Assembly: GCA_949592205.1 (NCBI GenBank)
Contig: CATIUR010000001.1
Coordinates: 240,392,750 to 240,456,749 of the forward strand
Direction of reading: 5' to 3'
DNA: 64,000 nucleotides
Source: Helichrysum umbraculigerum
Lineage: Eukaryota > Streptophyta > Magnoliopsida > Asterales > Asteraceae
Part shown: positions 23,090 through 34,909 of the stretch, piece after piece
Layout: every line of letters starts with the position of its first letter
Position numbering within the stretch: position 1 is the first letter of the stretch
Program-made: the position numbers and the translations under genes
Notes under the pieces: model-generated
Database searches by the model: none
Told to the model about the DNA's origin: nothing
The model's input: only the letters and a program-made list of their open reading frames with translations

Positions 23090-26000
23090 ATGAAGAGAAA
23101 GCTGTTATCGGAAAACGAGCTCCAGAGCTTACTCGACGCCGTTAAAGCTTCAGATGTAACCTTCTTCTAACTTCAATTCTTAATTTCTAACTCAACATTT
23201 CGCCCTAATTTTATTTATTTATGTTACTTGTTTGGTAAGGTTTTGCTGTTTTAATTTCTTATACAATTATTTATTGTTGATAGATAGAACCTGTTATCAG
23301 AATTGACACTATATCTACTTCATTTCTGTAATTACTGATGATAATTACATGTTCTGGATAAAATTTGTTGATATAAAACCTAGAGACGATTGTTTGTTTT
23401 AACTATATGTTAGGGTTAGCTGTTGGTTTATTTTTATCAACAGGCTGCTCTTGTGCTAAGCAATATTATCTTGTATTCTGCGTGATGTAGAAATATCAGT
23501 AGTATTTTGTGATCTTAATATTCAGTTGGGCGTTTAATTATGCAGGTGGTCGAGAACCGTACTCAACTGATTTCTGAACTTGGGGAGTTAGATGTTACTG
23601 ATGAAAATGAACGGGCGTCTATTCTGGAATGTCTAACAGTATCCTGCTCACTCTATCGTTTGTTTATTTATTTATTTTATTTTTAATTTGTGTGTTTGTG
23701 CATTTGATAACAATATATGAATGAATTTGTTTAGTTGTTAATCATTATGTCTTTACTATGTGTTTCTATTTGTCAAATAATATCGAAGACGATGCATATG
23801 TCTAAAGCCTGTATCATGGCTTGAATCGACACTACCGTGTTCCGCGGATAATTATTGGCTATTGAATCTCAGTATGAATATAGAAATAGGCTGTTTGTAT
23901 GGTGAGTACTTGATAAGTCGTATGTTTGTTTTCAAACATGTTACAGTTTTGAAAAACTATATCGTGGAAGTAATTTGTTTCTAATGAGATCAAATACTAT
24001 ATTATTGCTGGTATTGAGGTCTCTTAATTCAAAGAACATTCCAACTGATTAAATTATATGTAGACCTACTTTGCGAGTATATATGTGTAGCATGTGTCTC
24101 TCAATCGGATAACTATCAATTGTAATTGTTTTATTATCCATGGTAGCTCCACCATGTAACCTATATTCTGTTTACAACTGTCATATGTTTGCAACCTTAG
24201 CTACTTATATACATCCTATCTCTATACTCTTTTTTCTGGGATCACCAAACCCCCTGTAAATAAATTTCCTTGTCTTTTATGATTGTAGAAATTATTAACC
24301 CTTACAATCTTCCATTGCTCTCTTCACCTGTCCTGTTTTCGCTAACTCGAGCTACAATTCTAACAAGAACGATTGTTGAACTTTTGTAGTTCTTTATTCA
24401 ATGCTCTGCCTATTTATATTGCCACCTTAACTTTAGATAGATATTCTGGGAAGACTTCACGTGTCTGGATATATCACAGTGTATGTTAAACAAGACTATA
24501 TTGCAAGTGGCTACAACTTACTTAGAATCGGATATATCCAAATGCCTTGGTCAATTGCTTGCTTTAGATACTAAGGTACAAAGTTCTTTACTAGTGTAGT
24601 TAATTCTTGGACCGGTTGATCTGTTCACTGTACTGACCAAGCTGCTTTTCAAATATATTAAAGGCAAGCATATGGTGTAGAAAACACATGAAGATGACAC
24701 TTATGTCCACAGAAGGTTCTCAAGATGAAGAACATTATGGTCTCTTTTTCCAGGTACATTATATAATATATGTGTAACATCAATATTCTCTTGCCACTCC
24801 CAAATTTTATTGCTTGTTAATGCCTTGTTTTCTACTGGCCGCAATATGAACATAATGAGCCAAATTTCATCCTTAGTTATTTATGATGTTTGATCTTAAC
24901 CTAGGTGACATCATTTCCCTTGTCTCAATGCTATTAAATTTCCATGAAGAAACCGAGTTTTATTTTCAGGTGCTCTTGGATATGTTAAGCCATTCGGCTG
25001 TTGTTGTATCAGCTTTGGCAAGGCATCCAGTTTCAACAGAAGAGTTAATGTCCATAACTGAAACATCCATATTGGAACTTCTAACTCTGACAAAAGATTC
25101 AATATTAGAGGCTCAGGTGACCACCTTCCCATTTTTACCTTACAATTATTCTCCAAGTGATATTTGTCATATTAATATGTTATAATGCATGTATGATGAC
25201 GGTGATGTGTTTGTGTGTGTTTGAGAGAGATTGCTGAAACCCTTTGTTTGGTTTCTTTTGTGGCATTGACAATACGCCGTGTCGACATCATGTTACCCTC
25301 TTTTTCTTTACAGTGTTGACTAATATGGCTGCACTGAGCAAAATTATGAACATTATGGGATTTAATTTAAAAGGTTAAGATGTATTTATTTTACATGTCT
25401 GAAATGTATCATGAAATAGTTTTTATTCTACTAATTAGGCATTTGAATTATACATATATATACACATACAAACACACTCTCACACATACTTATATTTGCT
25501 GAAATCTTAAATCCGAGTATCTATTATCACACACCTATATCCCCCATACTTGTAACCTTAGCAACACATTTTTTGCTGTAAATAGATTAGTTATTAAGGA
25601 AGGTTAGGTTATGAACTATCGCATCATACGGATGTCAATCTTTCCTCCTATGAACCAGATAATTCACTTCAAATCAAGATTCTTAGGCTTTCAATGACTA
25701 AATCATTGTTGAAATGCATGTTAATTTTGCTCTTTCACCATCGTGACAGAGAATTGAAACAGTTGGTTCAGAAGTACTAAAGGCATCACAAGTGGTCCTT
25801 GATGCTGTTATATGTCTATGCAAAGCATATTGCAACAATGTGAAGTTGGATAATGATGCTAGAACTGAAAAGGATGTAGACAGTGAAGTAATAGAGTCAA
25901 ATGATGTGACTCACTTTATCAATATAACAAAGTGTACTGTTGAAAATTTGGTTGATTTGGGCATCCTTGCTGCTAATGCTGGCGGAAATCTTGTCACGGT

Positions 26001-28658
26001 ACTAAATTTGTCCTGGAAAGGAGTTGTTACATTGCTACAGCTATTCAAGAGGGATATGGCAGTAAAGATAAACATAGCAGAGATTATCTTGTCTCTTATA
26101 TCATTGGCCAAAGGATCTCTAAGTTGTGCTAGTCAAACTTGGTCAACATTGATGGAGCCAGTCTCTGTGGCTGAAGCTAAAAGAATATTCATTCCAGTTA
26201 AGTTTTACTTAATAAATGCTGCAAGAATTATCTCCCATTACCCATCTCAAGCTTTTTTAATTTTCAAAGATATAACACTCTGCATCCTTACAATCCTAAC
26301 CTTTCGGATCCTTTTGGGTAAAGAAGAGGTCCTTAAATCTGCGAGTGAAGCTCTGGCAGAACTTCTTGAGCCAACTGCAGTTCACCTGCTCAATTCCTTG
26401 TTAAATTCTGCTCAGTTGGAACACGAGCAGAAATGCCAAATTCTTGATTGGTTATTTAGTGATATTAACGAGTCAAGTTTAGTCCCCGGTGATGACAAAT
26501 CAACAAATGCGATCTTTTCTTTGACCTGTGCTTCAATGCATGGGTCAAAGTTACTGTTACTTGGTCAAGTTGCTTTATTTGTTAATCTTCTGAGAAGTGG
26601 TCCTGATCTGGAAGATGATGTGAAATTTGAGATTGCTAAAAAGCTGGAATGGCTTTTAAATATTTTAATTGATGAAGATGTATATTCATCTATTCTTGCT
26701 TTGCCAGTGACTCTATTACATGGTTCTGGTCATCAGAATATGTTTTCTTCTATTATACATGCATTGAAGACCTTTATGCTTGTAGTTTCTCCGACTCCAG
26801 TTTGGGTAGAAGTAGAGTCATTTTTGCTTGAAAATTTCTTCCATCCGCACCATCTTTGTTGGGAGATTATCATGCAACTTTGGTGCTTTATGGTTCGCCA
26901 TGCTGAGTCAGACATGGGGAATGAAATCATCGATAAACTGTGTACCTTATTGAAAACCACAGCTACTTGGGAAGCGGTTCTGAATGCCAGTAGTGTTCTT
27001 CGTAAACTTGCTAGATCAATCTGCATGCTCGTTAGGCATGGTTCACAATCTATGGCAGATAGAGTTTTCAACTTCATCATCAATAGTAATGAATTCAAGT
27101 CATCATCTGCTATGTATATAGCATTGCTGAGGGAGGGGTTCCCGTTAAATATTCTTTCTGATAAGGTCAGAAGTGTTGCTAAACAAAAGTTAATTACAGA
27201 ATATTTTTGCTTCCTGGATGTATTTGATGATGACTCATCAAGGCAAAGTGGAAATGGAATGTTTGGTGCACCGGTTTTTGCCTTGTCTGCCGCTCTGGAG
27301 TCTCTGTGAGTAAAATTACATTCTAACCTGTTTTTGTGGAGTAAACTTTATCTTGCATTATATGGTCTAATTGCAACTTCTTAAAATTGTATTCTGGAAA
27401 ATACAGGTACAATTTTATATAATTCTCTATTTTCGATAAATGGTAAACTTGATGCTGGTGACTGGTAGTCTGGTATATATCTCTTAGATGGAAACGCCCA
27501 TTTTCGGCAACACACATTGACCATAGAAAATTTTGAAATATTGTTTCCTTTCACTGGAAATACTTGAAAGTGGTTACCTGATTTATTAGAATTTTAATTT
27601 CTTGCTTATTAACTTGATTAAGAACCTTTTGTATCTTTCTACGAGTGAGAAAATAATATGTCATCTAATACTTGAGGAATGTTGGTTACCCTCTGTTGCA
27701 GATAGCCCTTTATTTATTACTCTGTTACTCTTGATTACCTTTTGATTTATATTTCCTTGCTCCTGTGTTCTTTAGTCAGGTGAGCATATCAGACACAGAA
27801 CTGAAAACAATAAAGCTATTAATTGCCATCATCCATAAATACAACACAACTGGTGACAATCTGAAGGCCCAATATCGTAAGCTTCTTGCTGAAGCTTTAG
27901 GGATCATCTCTACCATGAAGCATTTTTATACATCTGATGAAATGGAGAGAGTTATTTTGGAGCTTCAAAATCTTTTTATCTCAAATTCTGCTGTCAAGGA
28001 TGCTGGATTATCAAAATGCAAACCAAATCTAGCTGCTTTTGTGGCGGGACTTGGCCACATCGAATTTGAAGAAGCTGATAATAACTCGAAGGTTTCAGCT
28101 TCATGGCAGTTGTTTCACATGTTATTGAAAGAACGACACTGGGCTTTAGCTCATCTGGCGATGACAGCATTTGGGTATTTTTCTGCACGTACTAGTTGCA
28201 ATGAGTTGTGGAGGTTTGTACCACAAGATGCAGCACTGTCATTTGATTTGGTGTCCGGAGTTGATGTAGATGAGGACAGGTTTATGTCAGAGTTCAAGGT
28301 ATTCTTTGAAAAGGAAGCAGCGAATGTCAAAACTACGCCTGGTGCAAACGAGCTTGCACTGCTCTTTAAAGAAGGTCTAATGCTAAAAGAAATGGTCCAA
28401 AAGATGATAACGATCGATAATGATGTCATGGAGATCGATGATACAAGACAAACCAATAAGAGGAGAAAAATTCCAGATGGAATAAGTGAAGGAGTTTCAT
28501 TGTTGCAGAATGGCTTGAGGGTAATTGCTAATGGGATTACTTTATGGAAGCAAAGTCAATTAGATTATTACGATCTTCATGGTGAGTTCTTGACTCACTT
28601 TTCCCACCTTGAAGATGCTGTTGGACACATGGCTGCAAGCATTTCTCAAACCGAGTAA
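23090..28658 (+). CDS. FLIP: FIGL1-interacting protein (FLIP; FIRRM/C1orf112-like), seven exons
   Basis: Exons by GT/AG borders and frame: 23090-23155, 23546-23638, 24441-24575, 24664-24753, 24970-25116, 25750-27305, 27776-28658; 2970 nt, 989 residues. The protein is almost entirely alpha-helical with leucine-rich HEAT-like helices, without signal peptide, membrane span or catalytic motif. Blocks such as LNLSWKGVVTLLQ, the KFYLINAARIISHYPSQAF helix and HPHHLCWEIIMQLWCFMVRH match my recollection of the DUF4487 family (human FIRRM/C1orf112, Arabidopsis FLIP). In that family the protein binds the AAA-ATPase FIGL1 and restrains RAD51/DMC1 strand invasion, limiting crossovers. The C-terminus carries a basic NKRRKIP patch that could be a nuclear signal. 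Exon 3's acceptor (GATAG) is chosen because it alone keeps the frame open. The family call rests on memory, not on a search; the gene model itself is firmer. Confidence 0.7.
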
Positions 28659-29893
28659 GCTTCTATCTTTCCTTGCTTATAAGCTTATAATGATTTGCTA
28701 AACAAATTCACAAGACTAATTGTATAGTGCCTATAACAGCAAATTATAAAAATTGATTATTATTCATCATCTAGTTTCTTTATAATTTGACTTATGTTTC
28801 TTGTTTTGGTAAGCTCTTCTACTTAGACCTTGAAACATATTAAAGACACGCGCACCAGGTAAATGAAAACTAAACTTGGAAACCATAGTTAGAAAGTTTC
28901 TCATGTAAAAACTATAGCTTTTATACTGTGATGCTTTATATATGAAATTGAAGTATTGGCATGGCAAGGGAAGTTTCAACTTTCAAGTAGAGATGCACCA
29001 ACGCTCCTAGTTTCGAGTAACCTTGAACTGAAAAGGCCTGTCCTAGGCCCAATTGAGCCTGAAAGTTACATATGGGTCCCGGGCTGCTTTAGGACCAATT
29101 TCAAGTATGCTGGCTTCAGTTTACTTCATTCTACCACAATCTATGATTCCTAAATCAACCTTCTTCGTAGGAAAGCAGATATAAATAGCTAAGATGCATG
29201 GTGGACATTAGAAAAAACAAGCTTGTAGAAATATAGATATACTATAACAAAGTTATAACTTATAAGATCCATAATTTAGCTTTTAGACCATCTTTATGCA
29301 TTCATGGCATGCCATTATGTATGGTAAGACTTATGGTGGTTACTACTAACTAAGGACATCATACCATGGAAGATGAGGAAGACTTTGTTTTTGCTTTAGA
29401 CGAAACTCTTTGGAATTACTTGTAACGAATAACAATAGTAGGAGCTCATTTCCTTTCAAATAAATGGCAGCTTGGCCCGGATGATGGTTCTCAAAGAGTC
29501 AAATCCACATAAATGCCCATACATATGGTTTGTGGCACTACCAATTTCACCCTCTTAGGTAAATGAATGGGTTGGATCAGGTTAGAATTGTTGATGCCTG
29601 CTCAAATGTGTGTTGGGCGAAATAGATGGTCAACTATATAAATGGGTCGTAAGTTATAACATTATGGGTTGGTAGTTTATAATTATTTATCATATGCTAA
29701 TTGAGATTTTTATGTGGTATCTTGGTACCTTGTATTTTCTTTAACCAATGAAATGTATGTCAAACACACGCTACACTAGATCTTATTATATATAAAAAGG
29801 TAAGAGTTATTTTTGGTACCTTAGGCATTGTATTTTGAGTGTGATGTATCTGTAGGGTAGACTGGGTAGTGGTGGCCAAGGTTAAATGATCAT
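28659..29893. other. FLIP-like gene 3' region and spacer
   Basis: Probable 3' UTR then AT-rich spacer. A 65-residue frame near 28956-29153 has no family likeness. Confidence 0.5.
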
Positions 29894-29990
29894 CAAGGGC
29901 GGAGCCAGAAAATTCCTTTTGAGGGTCGAGCTTAAGACAATTTTCTTTAAGTGAGCGAATATCAAAAATACCTTTATATATATATATATA

Positions 29991-30997
29991 GTGGGAGGTT
30001 CAAATGAGAACCAACCCAAAAATAAGAACCAAGAGAACCAATTTAAACTGACATATACAAAAGGGTATAAAAGTCTTTTTCAATATGCAAGGCAGTTGTG
30101 ATACCAAGTCAATATATGAAATTCCGATTAACTCTCAGGTGACTAACTGGCAGGCGGTTACACATCATCCTCTACCATACATGATACATCATCATCCACT
30201 ATGCATTTTGATTATTAAATATTACACAGTATTCGATAGAGATGGATCCAATTCTACATGATGCTTGATGATATAAATGAGAATGATTGATAACTTCAGT
30301 TTCCTAGCTTAATTGTGAATGAAAATTTCGCTCAATAAATACTAAGCAAGTTTACATGTTCACATGTGAACATGTTCATATGTGAATAACAAATACATGA
30401 GTTATAGGAATACGAAATCTATTATTCTGGATCGTAGAAAATGTTAACATACTTATTATTTCTACCATTACTTCATTTACAGATTTACACAAATTTCCAT
30501 TATTAAAATTCAATTTGTTTTTCATACATGAATACGAGTATCATCTTTTTTCTGAAATATGCGTTTGCGAATTGGCATGTTCACATGTGAACATGTCAAA
30601 TGTTTACATATGAACAAGAAAATATAAAACTGAATTAAAAGGTATAGTTAAGATTTTGATGTGTTAGTGTGCTTAGTGGAATATTTGGATCAATATGAAG
30701 TTCTACTAAAAAGAAATATAACAAGATATTGATGAAACTTCCATGGCTGAGTTTAATGCATCATATATCAATTCAAATTGTTTATCCCAGATTTCTAGCC
30801 GAACCAATTTTGACGAGATTTTTTTCAATTTTTGAAATAGACTATAGTACCCTTGTCAGTGTTTTTTATATTACATATACAAATTCATTATTTACAATAG
30901 TGCCCTTGAAATTACATCCGTTGATGTGAGCGTATGATGGATAAAAATAGGTTCTCTTAGTTCTCAATTGTGGGTTGGTTCTCATTTGAACATTCCC
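29991..30997. mobile_element. Foldback element inserted in a TA microsatellite (1)
   Basis: About 47 bases at each end are inverted copies (GGTTCAAATGAGAACCAACCC...AAGAGAACC against its complement), starting GTGGG and ending CCC. Both sides abut TATATATATA runs (29975-29990 and 30998-31015). Inside, TTCACATGTGAA-type palindromes recur near 30357-30385 and 30577-30615. A 66-residue frame inside is chance. The (TA)n flanks look like target sequence or its duplication. Confidence 0.75.
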
Positions 30998-31015
30998 TAT
31001 ATATATATATATATA

Positions 31016-31578
31016 GTGGAATGATCCAGAGAGAAATGCATTTTTTGGGGAAGGGGGGAAACGTTAGTATGCATCAGGAAGCATATTACCTTCACCCATA
31101 CAAATCTCGAAAAAAGCAAACTGAAATTTAGTAAATGCTAATCAGAATCGATGCTATGAATGTTAAGCTTCCTTGATAAATTCTTTTTTCAAGTTATAGC
31201 ATCGATTTATGAATATTAGATCCAAATCCGTTAATATGCATCGCGGTGCATATTAGTTAATATGCATTGTGATGCATATTAACAATAAAAATATCTTTCA
31301 AATAATGTGAAGTTTTAATATGCATCGCGATGCATATTAGTTAATATGCATCACACTGCATATTAACAATTTATTAAATAAATATTCATCAATTAATGTT
31401 GTGACTTAAAAATGAAATTCATTCGTTAAAATATTCTTTATAGCATCGATTTTTATTACTATTTACCAATAAAAATAATTTTTTGTTGACGTTTGATTGA
31501 TAATTGTAATATGATTCTTGATGCATACTAACGCTTCCCCCCTTCCCCAAAAAGACACTTCCCTTTTGATCACTACCC
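31016..31578. mobile_element. Foldback element inserted in a TA microsatellite (2)
   Basis: Ends of about 60 bases are inverted copies (GTGGAATGATCCAGAGAG...GGGGAAGGGGGGAAACGTTAG against its complement near 31510-31578). It starts GTGG and ends CCC, as in the neighbour, again between TATATATA runs. The centre (31225-31375) has palindromic words of the ATGCATCGCGATGCAT kind in tandem. Non-coding. Confidence 0.75.
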
Positions 31579-31710
31579 TATATATATATACAACTCGGCA
31601 ACTATTAAAATTACCCTTAATAATATAAATACTTTACCTTATACGTAGTATAACTTTTTAGTGGAAGCGACTTTCTACAATGTCCCGCTCTATCCCCGCC
31701 TCTACCACTG

Positions 31711-33523
31711 ATGACCTTGACACAATGACACATAGAAGGGTTGTTAATTTGTTATGTATTTGGTCAGTAGGTGTACGGATAGAAAAAGCACCTGCCTGTC
31801 ATGACTCATGGTTAACGTTCAACTAGACAAATAAAAGAGAATATACTCTGATGGTGTATAGTATAAATCTTGGATGGTGATAAATACAACAAACAACTTG
31901 ATTCATACATCATATTTTATGCATTCAGATGTAGTATTGTACAACACTGTGATGCATGTTTTTGTTGTATGAATAAAAAAATATGTTGTAAATATCAACA
32001 CCCATAAATCTTTCATATAGCATGATAATTTGTTTTTTCTGATTCTTTTAATTTTAAACTGTTTATCGGGATGAAAATATTTTGTTTGAAAAGGGAATCA
32101 GGGAATAAAGATGTATTAATCAACCATATCTTGGTGTTTTCATCTTATGATTAATTAATTACAATTACTATTTTTATGAAAATTGATAATGATAGTTCTT
32201 AGAGTTGTTGAGTTGTCAATAACCCTTCAGACATGCACTAATACTTGATTACTTGTAGTCTTATACACACGTCCAAATAATTTCATTGGCCTCTTGACCT
32301 CTAAATTTTGGTTTGACCACTGAAAATCGGTTGAAGTATAATTAATTTTAGAAGAAAGGAAAAATAAAAAATAGTCATAACTATTAGTAGCTTTTAAAAC
32401 ACATCTCGTTAACCTCTCATAAGTCTCAATAAACTTCGTGTACATACCTGTATCATTTGGACCTCCATTATTTGAATTACATCACATGTGAACTAACATA
32501 ATATCTTGTGATTGTACAATTTTCAATCTTGGTAGTTTTATTTGCACCTCCAAGTCTCCAACTATAACATACCATATTCAATAAATTGGAGGGACGAAAT
32601 GTATTGAAAACTCTCATTGTTAATACGAGCTCGTGAGAACATACAGAGTAGCATTGTAACACTAACATTCTCAATGAAATTCTCGCTTCTGAACACTGTA
32701 TCACAATGTCCTCTCACGCCCCTATAATGTTCTCAACGTCATTCTCGTTAATAGCATCTCAAGTTAGACCCTGATTTCATCTTTTTTTTCCCCATACACA
32801 CATCAATTTAAAATATCAAAACTAAATTTTATGGACTCTATAAATTTAATGTCCTCCACTCTAGGAGTGAACTCTTTATCACGATGTCCTCCCATTCCCC
32901 TACAATGTTCTCAACGTCATTCTTGTTAATAACATCTAATGGTAGACATTGCTTTCATCTTCTTCTTTTTTCCATTCACACGTCAATTAAAAATATCAAA
33001 AATAAATTTTGAAAATTCACAATGTCATCCATTCCTTTACTTTTGAGCATTTGTAAAACAGAGAGTCTATCAATGATAATTTACATTTAATGGACTCAAC
33101 ATTAAATTTTACAAATTTGCATTTATTTTATTTTACTCATTTACCTTTTTAATAGCACTCGTAAATGCATATTTTTATTTCTTTGGAAAATGTTTCGTTT
33201 ATTAAATGTATATTGTCATGGGCACATATTTGCTAACTTAGGAGTAAAATAAAAGGGTCAAACAAAATCTTTCTTCATAATTAAAGAAGATCAAAATTTG
33301 CTCCAGTTTTAAAATATTTGCTTTTGGATGCTTATCAAAATTAGTGAATATCTTAACTATTACTTATAACAAAATTTACAATTAATACTTTATGCATTAA
33401 TGACAAAATTAATTAGTATAACTGTTATATTTATCTAAAATTTGACATAAATAACATTAATTAAATTAAAAGTTGAGTGACTTTCTTTAATTCACCCTGT
33501 CTTTGAAACTCATGACAAGCTCC
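31711..33523. other. Intergenic, S1-type gene upstream region
   Basis: No gene seen. Two similar stretches near 32700-32850 and 32880-33010 (TCACGATGTCCTCCCA...CATTCTCGTTAATA) are an imperfect direct repeat of about 130-180 bp. Confidence 0.5.
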
Positions 33524-33530
33524 TATAAAT
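33524..33530 (+). promoter_or_regulatory. TATA box of the S1-type gene
   Basis: TATAAAT lies 64 bases before the ATG at 33588, giving a leader of about 30 bases rich in CA, typical for small secreted plant proteins. Confidence 0.65.
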
Positions 33531-33587
33531 ACATCCATCAATCACAACACTCCCTCCTTACATTCAAACCAAAACCCCAACACAACC

Positions 33588-34028
33588 ATGAAAAACTGGC
33601 AACTGTTATTGCTTTTCTTGTTAGGTTCATACATAATTTTCATGTCCATGAAGGACCACCAGCCTGAATACTTCTCCATTCACGGCATTACGTACCAAGT
33701 TAGTGTCGTTAACGGCTTCACAAACAACTCTTCCCTCCCCTTAGTCATCTGGTGCGTCTCACAAAATGGTGACGATATAGGCGGTCGGGCTCTTCAAGAA
33801 GGCGATGACTTTTCGTGGGACATAACGCTCGGTTTTTGGACATCCACCCCTGCTTTCTCTTGCACCATGAAATGGGATCGAACCAGGAAGAAGTTTGAAC
33901 CTTTTCAGGTGCACCGAGAGAGACCCAAGTGTGGAATGCTTAGGAAAGTTTCGTGGTTGGTTAAGGAAGATGGTTTTTATTTCAACGACGATGAGGGTAA
34001 TTGGGTTAAGGATTTCTCATGGTCATAA
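33588..34028 (+). CDS. Self-incompatibility S1 / SPH family secreted protein
   Basis: Single exon, 146 residues. An N-terminal hydrophobic stretch (LLLLFLLGSYIIF, residues about 6-18) serves as signal peptide. The mature part has the S1 pattern: YQVSVVNGF (strand with VNxF/L), LVIWC with Cys56, GGRALQEGDDFSWDI, FWTSTPAFSC (Cys92), FEPFQVHR, PKC (Cys115) and the family signature WLVKEDGFYF near the C-terminus. Family proteins are small secreted ligands; the founding member is the poppy female S-determinant, most others have unknown roles. A possible N-glycosylation site is NNSS (46-49). Only three cysteines are present in the mature part, and the position just before W123 that is commonly Cys in the family is V/S here. 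Confidence 0.88.
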   Translation: MKNWQLLLLFLLGSYIIFMSMKDHQPEYFSIHGITYQVSVVNGFTNNSSLPLVIWCVSQNGDDIGGRALQEGDDFSWDITLGFWTSTPAFSCTMKWDRTRKKFEPFQVHRERPKCGMLRKVSWLVKEDGFYFNDDEGNWVKDFSWS

Positions 34029-34310
34029 TTAAGGTCTTTTTTGGTTAACTTGACTGACCTGTTCTTGAGTTATAAAAGTTGTTTAGGATAGAATATGTGA
34101 TTGTGGGTCTAATTGCTCACGACACTTTCTTTTTGGTGTTTTTTCTTTTCAGTTACCATGTATTTTAGAGTCCAGGCAGATGGATAAAAACTGGTAATCT
34201 GTGTTGTGCTACATTTTTGTACTTTTATCGAGTTTTATGTGCATTCCCTTGACTCGAATTTGAAGGCTAATTGTCGGGTAATATTGTCATATATATGGAA
34301 GGGTTTATTG

Positions 34311-34909
34311 TTTCGTTTTATATTAGACTTTACACTTTTTACTATCGTTTGAGTTGAACTTTGAAAACTTCTATCGTATGTATTGAAGTTGTAAATATGG
34401 TCTATGTAAAGTTTCCTTTTCGAGTTTATTGTTTTATTATGTATTAAACTTTACAGTAAAAACTTTTTACTATTGTATGAGAAATACTTTCATTTGTTCT
34501 ATTGTATGTATTGAACTTGTAAATATCGTCTATTGTATGTAAATTTTCCTTTTTGGGTAAGATCAAAAAAGGAAACTTTTCTATTTTGGTCTTACCCAAA
34601 AAGGAAAGTTTATATACAATAGACGATATTTACAAGTTCAATACATACGATAAAAGTTTTCAAAGTCCGACTCATACAATAGTAAAAGGTCTAAAGTTTA
34701 ATACATAACAAAACAATAAATCCTTCCTTTTTGAGTAAGGCTCAAATAAAAAAGTTTCTTTTTTTGACCTTACCTAAAAATGAAATAATATATACAATAG
34801 ACTATATTTACAAGTTCACTACATATAATAGAACAAATGAAAGTGTGTCGTATACAATAGTAAAAAGTGTAAAGTTTAATACATAACGAAACAATAAATC
34901 CCATATGGG
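34311..34909. mobile_element. Large foldback element 280 bp after the S1-type gene
   Basis: GGGTTTATTGTTTCGTT at the left recurs inverted as AACGAAACAATAAATCCC at the right. Each half holds two related subunits (ATTAGACTTTACACTTTTTACTAT and a variant), so the whole 600 bp can fold into one long hairpin with its turn near 34560-34590 (TTTTTGGGTAAGA / TCTTACCCAAAAA). The flanks ATATGGAA and ATATGGGA are a possible 8-bp duplication with one mismatch, which would suit a hAT-type MITE. Confidence 0.7.

Larger units (their letters stand above)
29894..31710. mobile_element. Small hAT-like element carrying two nested foldbacks
   Basis: The left end CAAGGGCGGAGCCAG and the inverted right end (CAGTGGTAGAGGCGGGG read on the minus strand) resemble the CAGTGGCGGAGCCAGG-type ends common in plant hAT MITEs. 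The 8-bp flanks ATGATCAT and ATGACCTT agree only partly. Removing the two foldbacks at 29991-30997 and 31016-31578 leaves about 250 bp, a normal MITE size. Confidence 0.5.
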
